In this document: in pieces, positions 47,601 to 58,433 of the stretch
How the letters are laid out: every line of letters begins with the position of its first letter
Numbering within the stretch: position 1 is the first letter of the stretch
DNA from: Paenibacillus sp. N3.4
GTDB lineage: Bacteria > Bacillota > Bacilli > Paenibacillales > NBRC-103111
Assembly: GCF_008017805.1 (NCBI RefSeq)
Contig: NZ_VRTT01000045.1
Coordinates: forward strand, 1 to 59,426
Direction of reading: 5' to 3'
Length of the DNA stretch: 59,426 nucleotides
The notes under the pieces: generated by a model
What the model was told of the DNA's origin: nothing
Database searches by the model: none
What the model saw: only the letters and a program-made list of their open reading frames with translations
Translations under genes and position numbers: made by a program

Positions 47601-49222
47601 CGATCACCGCGCTTTCCAGAGGTGCCAGCCTTGTTCAGGCGGAATATCAGGTTGCCGAAGGAGTTACACTGCAAGCGGTGGCGGCGGCAACTGTAGAAGT
47701 TCCCGCACCAACGGTACTCGGCAGTATTCAAGCCAGTACTTCGGCAATCGGAAACGACAATTCCCATACGAAGTTGACTGTGAGCGGTGCAGGGGAAATG
47801 CTCGGATTCCAGCTTGTATATAAAGTGTTTTCCAAAGGTACGGGTGCAGCGCAGCCTGCACTTAATCAAGATATAAGCTCTTGGAGCTTCCTGCCACAAG
47901 ACGGGATCGTTTCCGCACAATCGGGCGACAGCATCGTGGTGGCGAAGCGGACCTCTTCGGGCAAGCTGGCCGTAGCTGCAGCGACAATGTCTGCTAACGT
48001 TTGGCAGCCGCAGCTTGGCGGCTTTGGTGGTGGCGGCGGATTTATTCCGGTCACGACCGCTTCCGAAATCATCATCGGCCAGCAGCGCATTAGCGCCGTG
48101 AAAAAAGACGACGTGGTTGTAGCAGATATTGATGCGAAACATGTGGATGCCTCCGGCACCAAGGATATCGTGATCGCTTCCGAGGATCGCACGGCCAAGG
48201 GCTTTACATTCCATCTGGATAAGGAAATTGGTCGGCAGGCGATCGGCAAACAACGCAATATCGTCATCCAAGTACCTTTGGCTGAGCTTGTTTTGACGCC
48301 GAAGATGCTGGCAAATATGAAAGACAATCTGGAAGTTCATATTTTTAGAAACTTAAGCGATGAGCTTGACGACCTGGGAAGGCTGGCAGGCAGTCTGGAC
48401 TCCACCTTGCTCGCCGGCGGCCAGGGTGTATCGATCAAGACCAACATCCCTGCAGCCGACTGGAATGCTTATGCGGCCACCCGTATCCCGCTTCCGGATT
48501 CGCTTAAACCGGGAGATATCACTGCGGTTGTGCTGAAAAGTCCGGACGGCGCTTGGACACCGGTGCCGTGGAAGCTGAATACGGCAGGCAATATGGCCTC
48601 TGTCGACGTCCAATTGACCGGAGAAGGCAATCTCGTATTTATCCGGAACGCGAAAACGTTCGGGGACGTACAGAATAGCTTCTGGGGGAAAGAGGCCATC
48701 AGCAAAGCGGCAGCCAAATTGTTTGTGCTCGGCAAGGCGGAGGATCGCTTCGAGCCGGAAAGCCGCATTACGCGGGCCGAATATCCGACGATTCTGCTGC
48801 GTGTAGCAGGCATGATGAACAAGAAGGCTGAAGCTGAATTTACGGATATCGCTTCAGAAGATTGGTACAACCGCAGCGTGGGAGTTGCAGCGCGAATGGG
48901 TATCGTCAACGGTCTAGCTGACGGAAGCTTTGCTCCTCAGTCGACCGTGTCGAGAATGGAAGCGATGACGATGGCGGGAAGATTGCTTGAAGCGCTGGGC
49001 CGCAGCCAAAAGATGTCGGAAGACGAGTCGGACAAGGTGCTCGGAGCCTTCGCGGACGGAGCATCCGTTCCCGACTGGGCTAAAATACCAGTTGCGATCT
49101 GCATCCAAAACGGAATCATTGAAGGGGACAACAACTACGTGAATCCGTTGAACGAACTGACAAGGGCTCAGGCAGCGGCGATCGCGATCAGACTCGATGC
49201 GTGGCTTGCAAGCCGTAAATAA
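41615..49222 (+). CDS. Giant SLH-anchored surface protein (2535 residues)
   Basis: TTG start with AGGAGG 8 bases upstream. A signal peptide (about 30 residues, ending VLAA) is followed by some 2300 residues of beta-rich sequence containing Ig-like stretches (FSGRTSNDAALKV, KARDGAGNENT) and a glycine-rich turn (FGGGGGF). Three SLH repeats close the protein (about 2347-2535): FGDVQNSFWGKEAI, FTDIASEDWYNRSV and FADGASVPDWAKIP, each with RAE/RME/RAQ-type ends. SLH domains bind pyruvylated secondary cell-wall polymer, placing the protein on the outer surface. The ligand or activity of the large N-terminal part is unknown. Confidence 0.85.
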   Translation: MKLVRKTLVLLLALIIIASSNFQVASVLAAELNAPKVTVLQNDFIKVTVDNATGRYGIRTVEGQPIRKKDQNVDMLFRGDDPETSFTTFRIDGTDYIFGNPYKFAANFFSEITPPRIVANTNGSKQIETVWTIKGVEIKQILMLYADTSDKKNVGNVNIRYEVVNRSGAKVQLGSRILLDTMVGGNDGPEFQIGTGYKVPLSVERKLVHEPDSSISEEDKAYYKLPPYWVMRDKLNLSDPQATNVIAYGFNNFAEQNINIVDEMIVGHWNGLANTKWDYTPNPNLDFTRDTNDYGTADSAVALYWQPKPIASQAKQTFETVYGLGEIIAPDKVFSIRFMDTPQQLATLSDNSDYAGEGIFDMNAELENLASFNMEQSYIEAELTLDSGLNFVKLDDQGRIVRDANGKALTESYRSKKMVFRKPATPAEAELGIIPKFKPGDTVTASFKVQAKGKPWPTTKQYMMTVRSPETEAKLQGQTDEGIKAQYESNKSNFILLPAIGNAVPTYVFGMSPKETYSTDVKYLAVNLSNIEAYNPGNETTEPNFDLFLKEKVTGKRYKVPVKSSVILQPTDDGFSGDMRITYRGGDLVDSKGTVIQAGLGPELPLGQYQVEIIYKGDTGGDAEIASMYSITTNQTFAVSDDDSNRIREAKIMAVYKQKFDLSHAPISLNGSLLEELNSAFPGAPFKPGMNLADAVAVYKAAKLFLGAATKALDPEFDNVAYNDMQTLKEVPVYHYRLFESDEAMEEFFKEEDREKLVDIRGMIKQAGTGADQQVIVDTKTEPAIINGAVAYKGKDMVFTRGKLDIFGVKQKVNGYDRMPFFDTLFVKGDGTLSVASSGFVFHKGEWTLDFFNGFEKTLGEGYTIPQAEYPKKKGNEEDDSLNGSLKWASGALGDRLNPFKQLMVQLVYFNKHSLFSVPNFTFSGFGVSFNDFILRPGGVSFGGTISLKILNAEVKNVVFNDKGFVGIDAALKFDLNEELGLIGPKKEGGDAKKEPEGPKKPSGEIDITHYVQPVDGVSNTYGLKFDAQLKSMTEIGAEIAFKKVDDGRILPDVLAFKASLNNPGILITGATYLTGVRGALRELADTIAGGTKDDPFPLVIEAGISLRFGIAPAYHYGDIDLTLKRTGIKLEGKLGFSTKSNASKDDLIPMLTQALIEAQWVTPWFVRLQAEVDIGGWDVIVGRVGIFVGQNLEKHRTDFEGYIGAKIQIPSSVPVVGGMPLSSVFFGLNNDKIWGSVGILFISLGVTYYWGGGVEFGTSGEQLPEGFTHLLINDPERGPRLLVVGQGVKTVATSWVEAEKETHEIVYRDAAPGVQVLDNGAMNIGIGGITVKNSGRLHEIPTSGVSGNAIIEVEYTDKDMPSLTLKDSAGKLYPIVIDNTNTNPAATAFTQIIPAAQSSDQVDHQKAFIVVPQDKIKNSGTWTLTSTSAVQTRLLSVPTLPQLNNVSLTKNSGNANTFTASWSVNNAKAGDTVNLYLTKDAVTGAKTKLENGQEVLEPGEPGMLLAKDIPVAEGGGVSGATTSGSKVIDVTKVNMMGADEDIRGLLQQGSYYLRAELKSDSAFGTKTSAEKFDIVDPLAPQEVKDVSIVPAGNGYFELSFRPAPKKPALQNFEHSYVINAMQEQDGKLTSYPNFGELMFTEAELASHWNAATGKYEGIKIGGWTATTTSANVDLKSLNSAAVDPKDIKYTGLQVGQEYIVGVSPVVKPSKEVDKNENYHYAARMDSVRKLLPVPAKPVLETSREKLGAPQPKIDLLTNHVTQQNIQLFSDQQDVTVEAYYDNQLIGKTALQNDGTGSHGTLQLTPFTTDGTYAIELLATNTKTKDYKVKMLYLTVDTIAPVLYLDEPLTGARTSGGKIHFSGRTSNDAALKVIENEKETTLHVADNGRFSGDIKVESTDPTVQLTVKARDGAGNENTAIVSITNDQFHVPAGLVIKQLPVMKPGDSAKLEANLRVSDGKNAQGKPKFKEIPLSADKVNYSMLSGEAAQLNADGKTITALSRGASLVQAEYQVAEGVTLQAVAAATVEVPAPTVLGSIQASTSAIGNDNSHTKLTVSGAGEMLGFQLVYKVFSKGTGAAQPALNQDISSWSFLPQDGIVSAQSGDSIVVAKRTSSGKLAVAAATMSANVWQPQLGGFGGGGGFIPVTTASEIIIGQQRISAVKKDDVVVADIDAKHVDASGTKDIVIASEDRTAKGFTFHLDKEIGRQAIGKQRNIVIQVPLAELVLTPKMLANMKDNLEVHIFRNLSDELDDLGRLAGSLDSTLLAGGQGVSIKTNIPAADWNAYAATRIPLPDSLKPGDITAVVLKSPDGAWTPVPWKLNTAGNMASVDVQLTGEGNLVFIRNAKTFGDVQNSFWGKEAISKAAAKLFVLGKAEDRFEPESRITRAEYPTILLRVAGMMNKKAEAEFTDIASEDWYNRSVGVAARMGIVNGLADGSFAPQSTVSRMEAMTMAGRLLEALGRSQKMSEDESDKVLGAFADGASVPDWAKIPVAICIQNGIIEGDNNYVNPLNELTRAQAAAIAIRLDAWLASRK

Positions 49223-49226
49223 CGAA

Positions 49227-49270
49227 AAGATACCGACACAAGTCTTTATGGCCTGTGCCGGTATCTCTTA
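49227..49270 (+). terminator. Hairpin between the two SLH genes, possible partial terminator
   Basis: GATACCGACACA pairs imperfectly with TGTGCCGGTATC (one G-T/A-C mismatch) and is followed only by TCTTATT. It may attenuate transcription between the giant genes or stabilise the upstream message. Confidence 0.5.
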
Positions 49271-49317
49271 TTAAGAGGTAGACAACCGGATTTTTACCAA
49301 ATTGAGGCGGTGTAAAA

Positions 49318-52300
49318 ATGGCATTGAAGCAAAAATCAATCTATGCGATTGTATTTGCTGGTTTATGTATCGCATTACTGGCAAGCTTTGCAGCTTACCA
49401 TGCGAGTGCTAACACAGGGCGATGGACGGACGGTGGCAATCCGGATACGAGTTGGTTTGACGTCGATCCTTCCTTCGGAACCTTTACGATTAACACGCCG
49501 GCGAAGCTGGCTGGCGTAGCCAAGCTGGTCAATGACGGGATCAGCCGAAATGGCGTGGCGATCGACGGTTTTAGCGGAAAAAGGCTGGAGGTTAGTACGG
49601 ATCTGGATTTATCCGCGTACTCCTGGGTACCGATTGGTACGGATACAAAGCCCTTCAAAGGGACGTTGATAACAACGGACGGGCAAGCTAAGGAAATTCG
49701 CGGTATGAAGGTAGCTGACGATCGCATTTACAGCGGCTTGATCGGATACATGGACGGGGCAACGGTAGGCGGATTTAAATTCACCAGCGCCGGCAGCATC
49801 AACATGTCTTCGGTTACTCAGGGCGTCTATGCTGGGGCAGCTGTCGGCAAAATGATCAACAACAGCTATTTGTACGATATAACGAACGACATGACCATCA
49901 CGGTCGATACAGCATCTCGCGATACCTACGTTGGGGGAATCGTCGGTCAAAGCGAAGGCCATATCTCTAATCTCATCAATAACGGTGCGGTTACGGCATC
50001 CGGTGGAACGGTTTACGCCGGAGGGGTCATCGGAAGTGTGTACGGCAGTGGGTTGGAATCTGTTAAATTATGGAATAATGGGGCACTTAACGCGGTGAGC
50101 AGAGCGGGGAATGACGTGTATGCCGGCGGTATCGCAGGCTATTCGCCTCAATTCATCATGATGAGCAACTACAACACCAATATTTCGAATGCAGGGGCAG
50201 TAACCGTGTCCGGCGGATCAAACCTTTATGCCGGCGGCATTTTGGGCAAAGCCAACGGGCAGGCGATCTTTTCCCCGGACACCGTAAACAGCGGAACGAT
50301 CACAATCACGGCTCCATCGGCAAGCGCATCGTATGCCGGAGGGCTGGCAGGCTTCCTCGGCACCGCGCAGGCGGATGTTGCATTCGTCAATACAGGGTCG
50401 TCACGAATAACGGCGGAACCAACGTGTACACGGGCGGTATTGCCGGCTATGTCGAGGGCGAATTTACGTATGTGAAGAACTATACTAACAGCGTAAGCAT
50501 TACGGCAACCGGTAAAGATCACCTCTATACCGGCGGGCTGATCGGCTATGCGTCAGGAGCGTTCAGTTTTAAAGGTGCGGCAAAAAATACGGCTGCACTT
50601 CAAGTTTCCGGAGGAGTGCAGCCGGGTAAGCCGGATGAAGTGTATACCGGCGGATTGGTCGGCTATGCCGCGAACCGGGTGCTTTTCGACAATACGACTG
50701 CGCTTGCTTTTGAAAATAGCGGGGCCATCACGGTAACCGGCGGTACCGGACTGTATACGGGCGGGATCGTCTCCAACCGGGCTTATGCGAGAACAAGCGG
50801 CGAACCAAGCGATAACGTCTCCAGCATCGGAGATATCAAGGTCACAGGCAAGACGAAGCAGTATACGGGCGGCTTCATTGGCATCGTCCCGGAAGAAGGA
50901 CTCGATAAAACGATCGCAGGCGCATCGTTCGCAGGCGACATCACGGTTACGGCAACGACTTCCAGCCCGGACAGCACTGTCAGTACGGGCGGAATCGTTG
51001 GCTACTATATGAATGCCAGCGGAAGCGGAAGTATTACCGGGGCATCATTTAAACGGACACCGGCCGGCATGGTCCAGGGAGTTCCGACATACCGGAAGGG
51101 AACGCTGACATCGACAGGCGGCGGCGCGTACACCTATACGGGCGGTATTGCCGGTTACGTTGACGGCGGCTTGATTTCCGGCGCAACCGTAGGGAATACG
51201 GCGGACAGCCAAGCAGCGCTTACAGCTGACGGCTTCATCGGCGGCGTGGCGGGATATTTGAAAGGGACTATTCATTCGGCGAATGTCAAATATGTGACCG
51301 CGACGGTCCAGACCGTTGACGGCTTCGCTGGAGGCGTTGCCGGTACGGCACAAGGCACAATCACCGGAGCAACTGTAGGCGACGCGGCATCAGCAGGCAG
51401 CGACAGCGTGAAATTAGCTGCTGCTGCGGGCATCGACCGTTTGACGGCAGGCGGTATTGTCGGACGGAGCGAAGGGCCGCTTACGGTTACGGGCAGTCTG
51501 GTTACTCGCATCGGATTACTTAATGAAGCGGGAAGAAGCGGCTACAATTTGGGCGGGATGGCCGGCATACTCGGCCCCGATGCCCAAATCGGAGCTTCCG
51601 GGGCACCGGTTGAAGTCAAGCAGATAGAGATCGCCGTCAAGGCGGCTAACAGTAATGCGGGCGGGGCTATCGGCATCAACCGCACATCGCAAATTACTCT
51701 GCTTCATATAGAGAATATCGTTACTCAAGTGCCGGCATCCGGAATCAAGGTCGGCGGAGCCATCGGTATTCAGGAAGCCGTTATGAACGCCCCAAGCTCA
51801 GGCTTTGCCATCACGGCAAAAGATGTGACAATCACATCGCAAGGCAGCACCAATCAAATTGGCGGGATTGCCGGCAATAATACCGGAGTCATCAATGCGG
51901 TCCACACCCAAAATTATCAGCTTGAGGCAAGCGGTGACAGTGCGGAGCTCGGTGGGATCGCCGGACATTCCGAAGCGCCGAACAACAGCACCGTGCCGGC
52001 CGGCATCGCCGGCGCATGGGTACGGGCAGGAGAGGAGCCGCTGCTGACAGCGACGGGAACGAACGCCGTAATCGGCGGGATTGCCGGGTATGCGCGGAAT
52101 ACCGAGATCAAGGATCCGGTGATCGATGCCGAGCTTCCCGACTACGCGATGATATCCGTTACGGGAGCGAATGCCAAGGCCGGCGGGATCGCCGGAAGCA
52201 TCGAGAATGGTAAAATCGTCGGCGACGCGGTGAAGCTCAATGCGGACAACGTGTTTATTACCGGCAACGCTTCTGCAGCGTCCCCCTATATCGGCGGTAT

Positions 52301-55300
52301 TGCCGGATACAGCGACAAAACGCGGGTGGAAAAAATATCATCGGGTTATGTCAATCTCGTCGTAGCAAGTTCGAACGCAGTGGTCGGCGGGATGGCCGGC
52401 TACAATCTGAGCGGCGATACGGCCGGGGTTATCGTAAACAATCATACGGATGCCCTTAGCATCAAGGTGAACCCGACCGCTTCCGCATCTACAGTCGGCG
52501 GGATCGTCGGAATCAATGACCGCCGTGGCTCAGATCCGAGTACGGATCCTAGCAAAGCGGTCAGCACGATTCAGAATAGTCGGATCGTCGGTACGATTCA
52601 GGTGAATGCGAATGCAGCTGTAACTGGCGGGATGGTCGGCGACAATCGCAGCTTGATCGCAAATAACAGCATTTCCGATAAAATAGCGGTGATCTCCAAA
52701 GGGAATTCCGGTATTGTAGGCGGCTTGGCCGGCATAAATACAAACAGCGGAACGTTGTATTACACCTACTCCAACGCGAACCTGACGATTGAAGGCGAAA
52801 ATACGCTGGCCGGTGGACTGGTCGGCGAAAACCGCGGTCAGGTGACCGCTTCTTATGTGGACATTGATATTACCGGCAGCGCTTATGGAACAGAAGGCAA
52901 TTCCGTTTATTTGGGCGGAGTCATCGGCCGCAACAGCGGAACGATCGACAAATCGTATTCGGTTTCCAAAGTGACAGCCAAAGGCAGCTACACGATCGTC
53001 GGCGGTTTGGTCGGCGAGCATGCGGCAGGCAGCATCACGAATTCTTATGCGGCCAAAGAAGTAGTTGCGAGTGCCGATCATTCTTATGCCGGCGGACTGC
53101 TTGGCCGAATTACGAACGGCAATGTGACGACTGCCTATTCAGCCGGCAAAGTATCGGCCGTTGAAGGCTCGTATGCCGGCGGCTTTGCGGGACGTTATGA
53201 CAATGCAAGCAAGGAACTGCTTTATAAAGCGTATTATGTGAAAGATGCAGGCAACGATATCAACGCGGATTTGCCCGACTTTGCAGAAGGCAATATGCGT
53301 TGGCTGAATGTGCAGGCACGGCTTAGCACAATTTTGGCGGAAACGCTCAAGAACAGAGATTATTTCCCGACGCTGTCAGGCTGGGATTTCACAACGGTCT
53401 GGAGATACGGCTCGCTGAATGCCGTATATAAATATCCAGAATTGATCCGCGTGGCCAACAGCGGAGGAGAGACGGGCAGCGACGACGTGAATGCCAACAT
53501 CAATTGGTATATGCGCGATCAAGGCGCTTATACCTTTGAGTTGAAGAGCGAGGCGGAGCTGGCAGGCCTTGCGGCCATCGTCAACGGCTCTATGCCCGGC
53601 GTAACCAAGTTCTCTTTTGAAGGCCGGACGATCAAAGTGATGAATCCGATCCATATTCAATCGAAACAATGGTCGGCAATCGGCAGCAGCGAAGACAGCC
53701 CATTCCAAGGACATTTTAACGGAAACGGCCAGCTCATCGACGGTCTGACGGTGACACCGGTCTCGTACTCCGGACTGTTCGGCGTGATCGGGCAGCAGGC
53801 GAAGGTGGAGAATGTCAATATCGAACCTTTGTCCGTGGCTGGACAACAGTTTACCGGCGTGCTTGCCGGTGTGAATCAAGGCGCTGTCTCCAATATCAGC
53901 ATCAAGCTGCTGGGTGGCGTGAAAATCAGCGGCGGCACTGTCGGCGGCGTGCTTGGCAAAAATACGGGTACGGTATCAGGCATCGCGATTAGTCTTGAGG
54001 GAGGCAGCCGAATCGAAGCGACAGGCACGAATTCGGTTGCCGGTGGGCTGATCGGCGACAACGCGATGGCGCTTAACCCGGGACTGTTTGCCTTCAAGCC
54101 GGTTGATGCAAGCATCGGCAGCTCGGCCGACAATGCCACGGTCGGAGGGCTGATTGGCAGACAGACCGGCGATGTGCGCGGCTTCAGCGTGGATATTGCG
54201 GCGAACTACCGCATTTCGGCGACAGGCGCAAACAACACCGTGGGCGGTCTGATCGGGCAGTACGTATCCGGGCAAGCGGAGCATATCGCGCTTACCTTTA
54301 CGGACGGTACGCTGCAAACGTCAGGTGCGGGATCGACTTTAGGCGGTGTGATCGGCCAATCGGGTCCGGGCAATACGGTCAGCGACGTTACGCTGGCGGT
54401 CAAGCAGGATGGCCAGCATATGACCGGCAGCGGCATTGTCGGCGGGATCGTGGGAGCCAAGGAAGGCCGGGGCACCAATTCGTTTGACTTGGACCAAGTG
54501 AAAGTGGATAACGTGAAGCTGGTTGCCACAGGCAGCGGCGGGCAAGCCGTTATCGGCGGCATCGCCGGAAAGATCGCGAATGCAGCGGTGGGGCAGGCAT
54601 CAGTAAGCGGCGCGATCAAAGCGGCCGGAGATCAAGTCATTGCAGGCGGTATCGCCGGACAGGCAGACAATGCCATTCTGTATATGGTGAATGTGACCTC
54701 GGACATCGACGCCGCGGCCCAATCGGGCGAGTCCTCCATCGGAGGCGTTGCGGGGATCATCTCGTCCAGCGATGTCAATCGGGCCTTTGATTTCGGTAAG
54801 CTGGCACCGTTCTATAGAGGCATATACCAAGCAACCGTCTCTGCCAAAACGATAAAAGCAGCAGGCGCGGATAACGGAGCCGTCCTTTTTGTCGGCGGCA
54901 TCGCAGGCAAGAATACGGCAGCGTCGATCTATCATTCGGTATCCGCTCCGGCCCTTGCGGTCAGCGGCGGGAAAACGTCCGCGATCGGCGGTATCGCGGG
55001 ATACAACAGCGGGAACATCGTCAGCACGGCCGCTCATAGCAGCATCGCCGCAGATTCCAGCCGCGTTTATCATGTCGGCGGGGTTGTCGGCCAATCGGCT
55101 GGCGGCGAAATCCATTACACGAGAGCGACTGCAGCAGCCGGAGAGAAGATCACGGTAGGCAGCGCAGTGACGAAACCGGGTGTAATTCCGGCAGCTCACG
55201 TCGGCGGCTTTGTAGGAATAGCCGATAATACGCTATTTACGAATTCTTTTGCCGATATCCCTGTGCAGGTGATATGCGACAATCAGGACAATACGATCTA

Positions 55301-58300
55301 TGCCGGCGGATTTGCAGGTTTGCTGGGGGATACCGACCCGTCAGGATCGGGCGCCATCAAACGGGCTTACGCCAAAGGAACCGTGGAGGTTCAAGGAATA
55401 ACGGGCGCTTATGCGGGCGGGTTCGTCGGCTCCGCAGACCGTTATGCGATTAATGAAGCTTATACGACGGGAAAAGTCGCGAATAGTGGCTTTGATACAC
55501 GCACCGGAGGCTTTGCCGGAGTTATCGAGCGTATGGCTAGCGTGAAAAATGCTTATGCGATGCAGGAAAAAGTAACCACGACTGGGATCAATCACGCGAC
55601 AAGGTCGTATACCGGTGGGTTTGCGGGGTATAACGATGGCGTGATCCAGAGTGCCTTTGCCGGCACCCCTGCGGTTACCATGAATGTCACCGGCGCAAAT
55701 GCGTTTATAGGAGCGTTTATAGGCTACAATTTCAGAGACGGGAAAGTGACGTCGTCCTCCTATCTCGGATCGCTCGCTCCGACGGGCCGCAACTTAGGCA
55801 CGGGGGAGGCGATGAAAGCGGAAGGCGACCTTACCGGGTCATATGCATTCGGTAACTGGAATTTTGACATCGATGCCTCCTTCCTGAGTCAGAACGGAGC
55901 TTCGGATATTGTCATCCAGAGCGAGAAGCAGTTGATCGGCATCACGACGTTCTATAACGATCCAGGGACCGAATTTTACGGACTGTTTAACCGGACGGCT
56001 GCTGCGAAGCCTGAGATGAACAAGTTCTCTCTCGGGGCGGATATTGCTATGGATGGCCGTCCATGGGTACCGTTTGCCGCTTTCTACGGAGAATTCGACG
56101 GCAAAGGCAAATCGATTATAGGGCTTAAGGGCACGGCCCTGGGTGCGTCCGCTTACGGCTTTGTTGCCGAGAATTACGGAAGCATCGCCAACGTCACCTT
56201 TGTCGGCGCCGATATCACAGCAGGCACAAACACAGGTATCGTCGCTGGGATCAACCATGCCGGGGCGACGATCAGCAACATCACGATCAGCGGCGGCACT
56301 GTGCAAGGCGCCGATTACACCGGCGGGGCGATCGGCCTCAATAGCGGTAACGCGGACCGCATAGCCGTGAATGCTACGATCAGCACGGCGGGCAGCGTTG
56401 CAGGCGGCATTGCCGGTGCAAATGAAGGAAAGATCAGCAAAGCTTATTCCAGAGGAACAATCACCAATACCAATTCCAGTCAAGCGATAGCTGCGGGTGG
56501 AATTACTGGGGAAAACAGAACTGCCGGAGACATCGGCGAATCGTTCTCCTTTGCCAATCTTGCCATCTCCTCCGATCAAGCGACGGTGGGAGGCATTGCG
56601 GGACTGAATCGGGGTAAAATCGGCAATACGTACTACTCGGGACGTTTGAGCGCCGACGGGACATCCAAAGCGTGGGCCGGCGGGATAACCGGGTACGCTG
56701 TCGAAGGCACGATCAGCGATTCCTTGAATGTCGGCGAAGTTGTCGCTTCAGTCGGCGGCAAAATCGATCCGGGCGCATCTTATTTCGGCGGCATTGCCGG
56801 CAAGAAGGAAGGCGCGGCCGTTATCGCGAATACCGCTTTCAACAAGCAAATGCTGAAAACGGACACTGCTTACTATAACGCCGTTGGAAAAAGAACGGCC
56901 GGCGTAACCGGCGAAGCGATCGGTCTGTCGGCCAAGGACATGGTCTCAGGAACGCTGCCGATCGGTCTGAATGCCGGATTGTGGCAGGCTGCTCAAGGTT
57001 TTTATCCGCAGCTTGCAGCATTTAGCGGAACCGCGGTATCCAAACTGAGTACAGCAGCCGTTATTTTTAGCGAGAAGGATTCCATCTATGGCATCAAATC
57101 CGATTTTGGGTTGACTCGCGACAGTGAGGTAACTTGGACGGCCGATCCGAATGGAATTACCATCGTCAAGGCTTCGGAAGCAACGAAAGGCTCGATGAAA
57201 ACAGGCGGCAGCGCCGTACTGACAGCAGCGGTGAACGGAGAAGCCAGAACGTGGACGGTGAATGCGCCAGCTTTGTCATTCGTCGATACCGCGAAGAAAC
57301 CGGGAGTCGTTTCCGGTGAAAATCCGTTTGCCGATCAAGTTTCCGTTGTGCTGGCTGCAGACGAACTGAGCGGCAAGATCGTGTATACGTTGGACGGCAG
57401 CCAGCCGGACGCATGGTCCAAGGTTTATACCGCACCTATCGTGCTGAAAGATACGACAACGATCAAGGCGATGACGATAGCGGAAGATAAGGAAAACAGC
57501 GAGGTCATGACGGCGACTTGGACGAAGAAGCCTCCGTTAATGGGCGGCGGCGGATGGGGCCCGCCAATTGTCACCGAACCGGGTATTGCCGCTAACATTG
57601 GCTCCAAGACGGTTCAGACAGATAACAAAACTTCAGTGTCCGTCGCCAAAAACAGCAAATTGACGTTAACGGCGCCGGATGGTCAGATCATTTACTATAC
57701 GACTGACGGCAGCACACCGACGAAAAACAGCGCTCGCTATACCGGAGAGATTGTGATCACGGGGAATATGATCATTAAAACGATCACGGATAAAAACGAT
57801 CAGGTTGTCATTATGAACTATCAGGTGGAAAACGCCAAGTATGATTTGAAAAGCGATGCGAGCCAAATTAAATACATTTCCGGTTATGAAAACAATGAAT
57901 TCAGGCCGGACAACGCGCTTAGCCGTTATGAGATTACGTACATGCTCGATCCTCTGCTGAATAAAGAGGATGTGACCGTAGCGGGCGTGCTGAGTGACGT
58001 AACCAGCGGCAGACAAGACGCCGTGGCATTCTTTACGTCGGCGGGCATCATTGAAGGTTACCCGGACAAGACCTTTGGCGGCGCTAATAAACTGACGAGA
58101 GCGGAATTCGTCGTTATGATGGCGAGAGTGCTGAAGCTGAATATTTCAGAGACCGGAGCGTCAACGTTGGAGGATGTGAATGGCCATTGGTCGGAAAAAT
58201 ACGTCAATGCCTTTACCAAAGCAGGGTATGTGGATGGCTTCCCAGACGGTACCTTCAAGCCTGACAACGAAATCACCAGGGCGCAGGCTGTTGTGCTGAT

Positions 58301-58403
58301 CAACCGGATTACGGGCATGGCGAAACAGGACGGGCCCGCGAAATTCAGCGACCTTCCGCCTACGCATTGGGCTTACTCCGACATAATGGCCGCGACGAAG
58401 TAA
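49318..58403 (+). CDS. Giant GLUG-repeat, SLH-anchored surface protein (about 3028 residues), frame broken near 50400
   Basis: A signal peptide of about 31 residues is followed by roughly 2600 residues of tandem GLUG-type repeats (GGIVGQSEGHISNL, GGLVGENRGQVTASY, GGIAGYSDK and dozens more), expected to form a long right-handed beta-helix. Next come two chitobiase C-terminal-like domains (IVYTLDGSQPD, IIYYTTDGSTPT), a Gly-rich linker between them, and SLH repeats from about 2853, the last cut short after AYSDIMAATK. The frame is interrupted at 50395-50405. One extra G in ACAGGGTC gives NTGVVTNNGGTNVYTGGIAGY and rejoins both parts. No catalytic motif is seen; adhesin or matrix scaffold is plausible. 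Confidence 0.82.
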
Positions 58404-58433
58404 GCGCGGCGGCCCGGAAAGGCGGTATAGACA

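Noticed and set aside
37210..48909. Many long minus-strand frames opposite the giant genes (up to 258 codons)
   Set aside because: Expected from the GC-rich codon pattern of the plus-strand genes; they have no ribosome sites and no family resemblance.
49900..56900. Regularly spaced GC-rich repeats that at first look like a satellite or CRISPR-like array
   Set aside because: They are codon-level repeats of GLUG motifs in one reading frame, vary in length and sequence, and have no constant repeat-spacer pattern.
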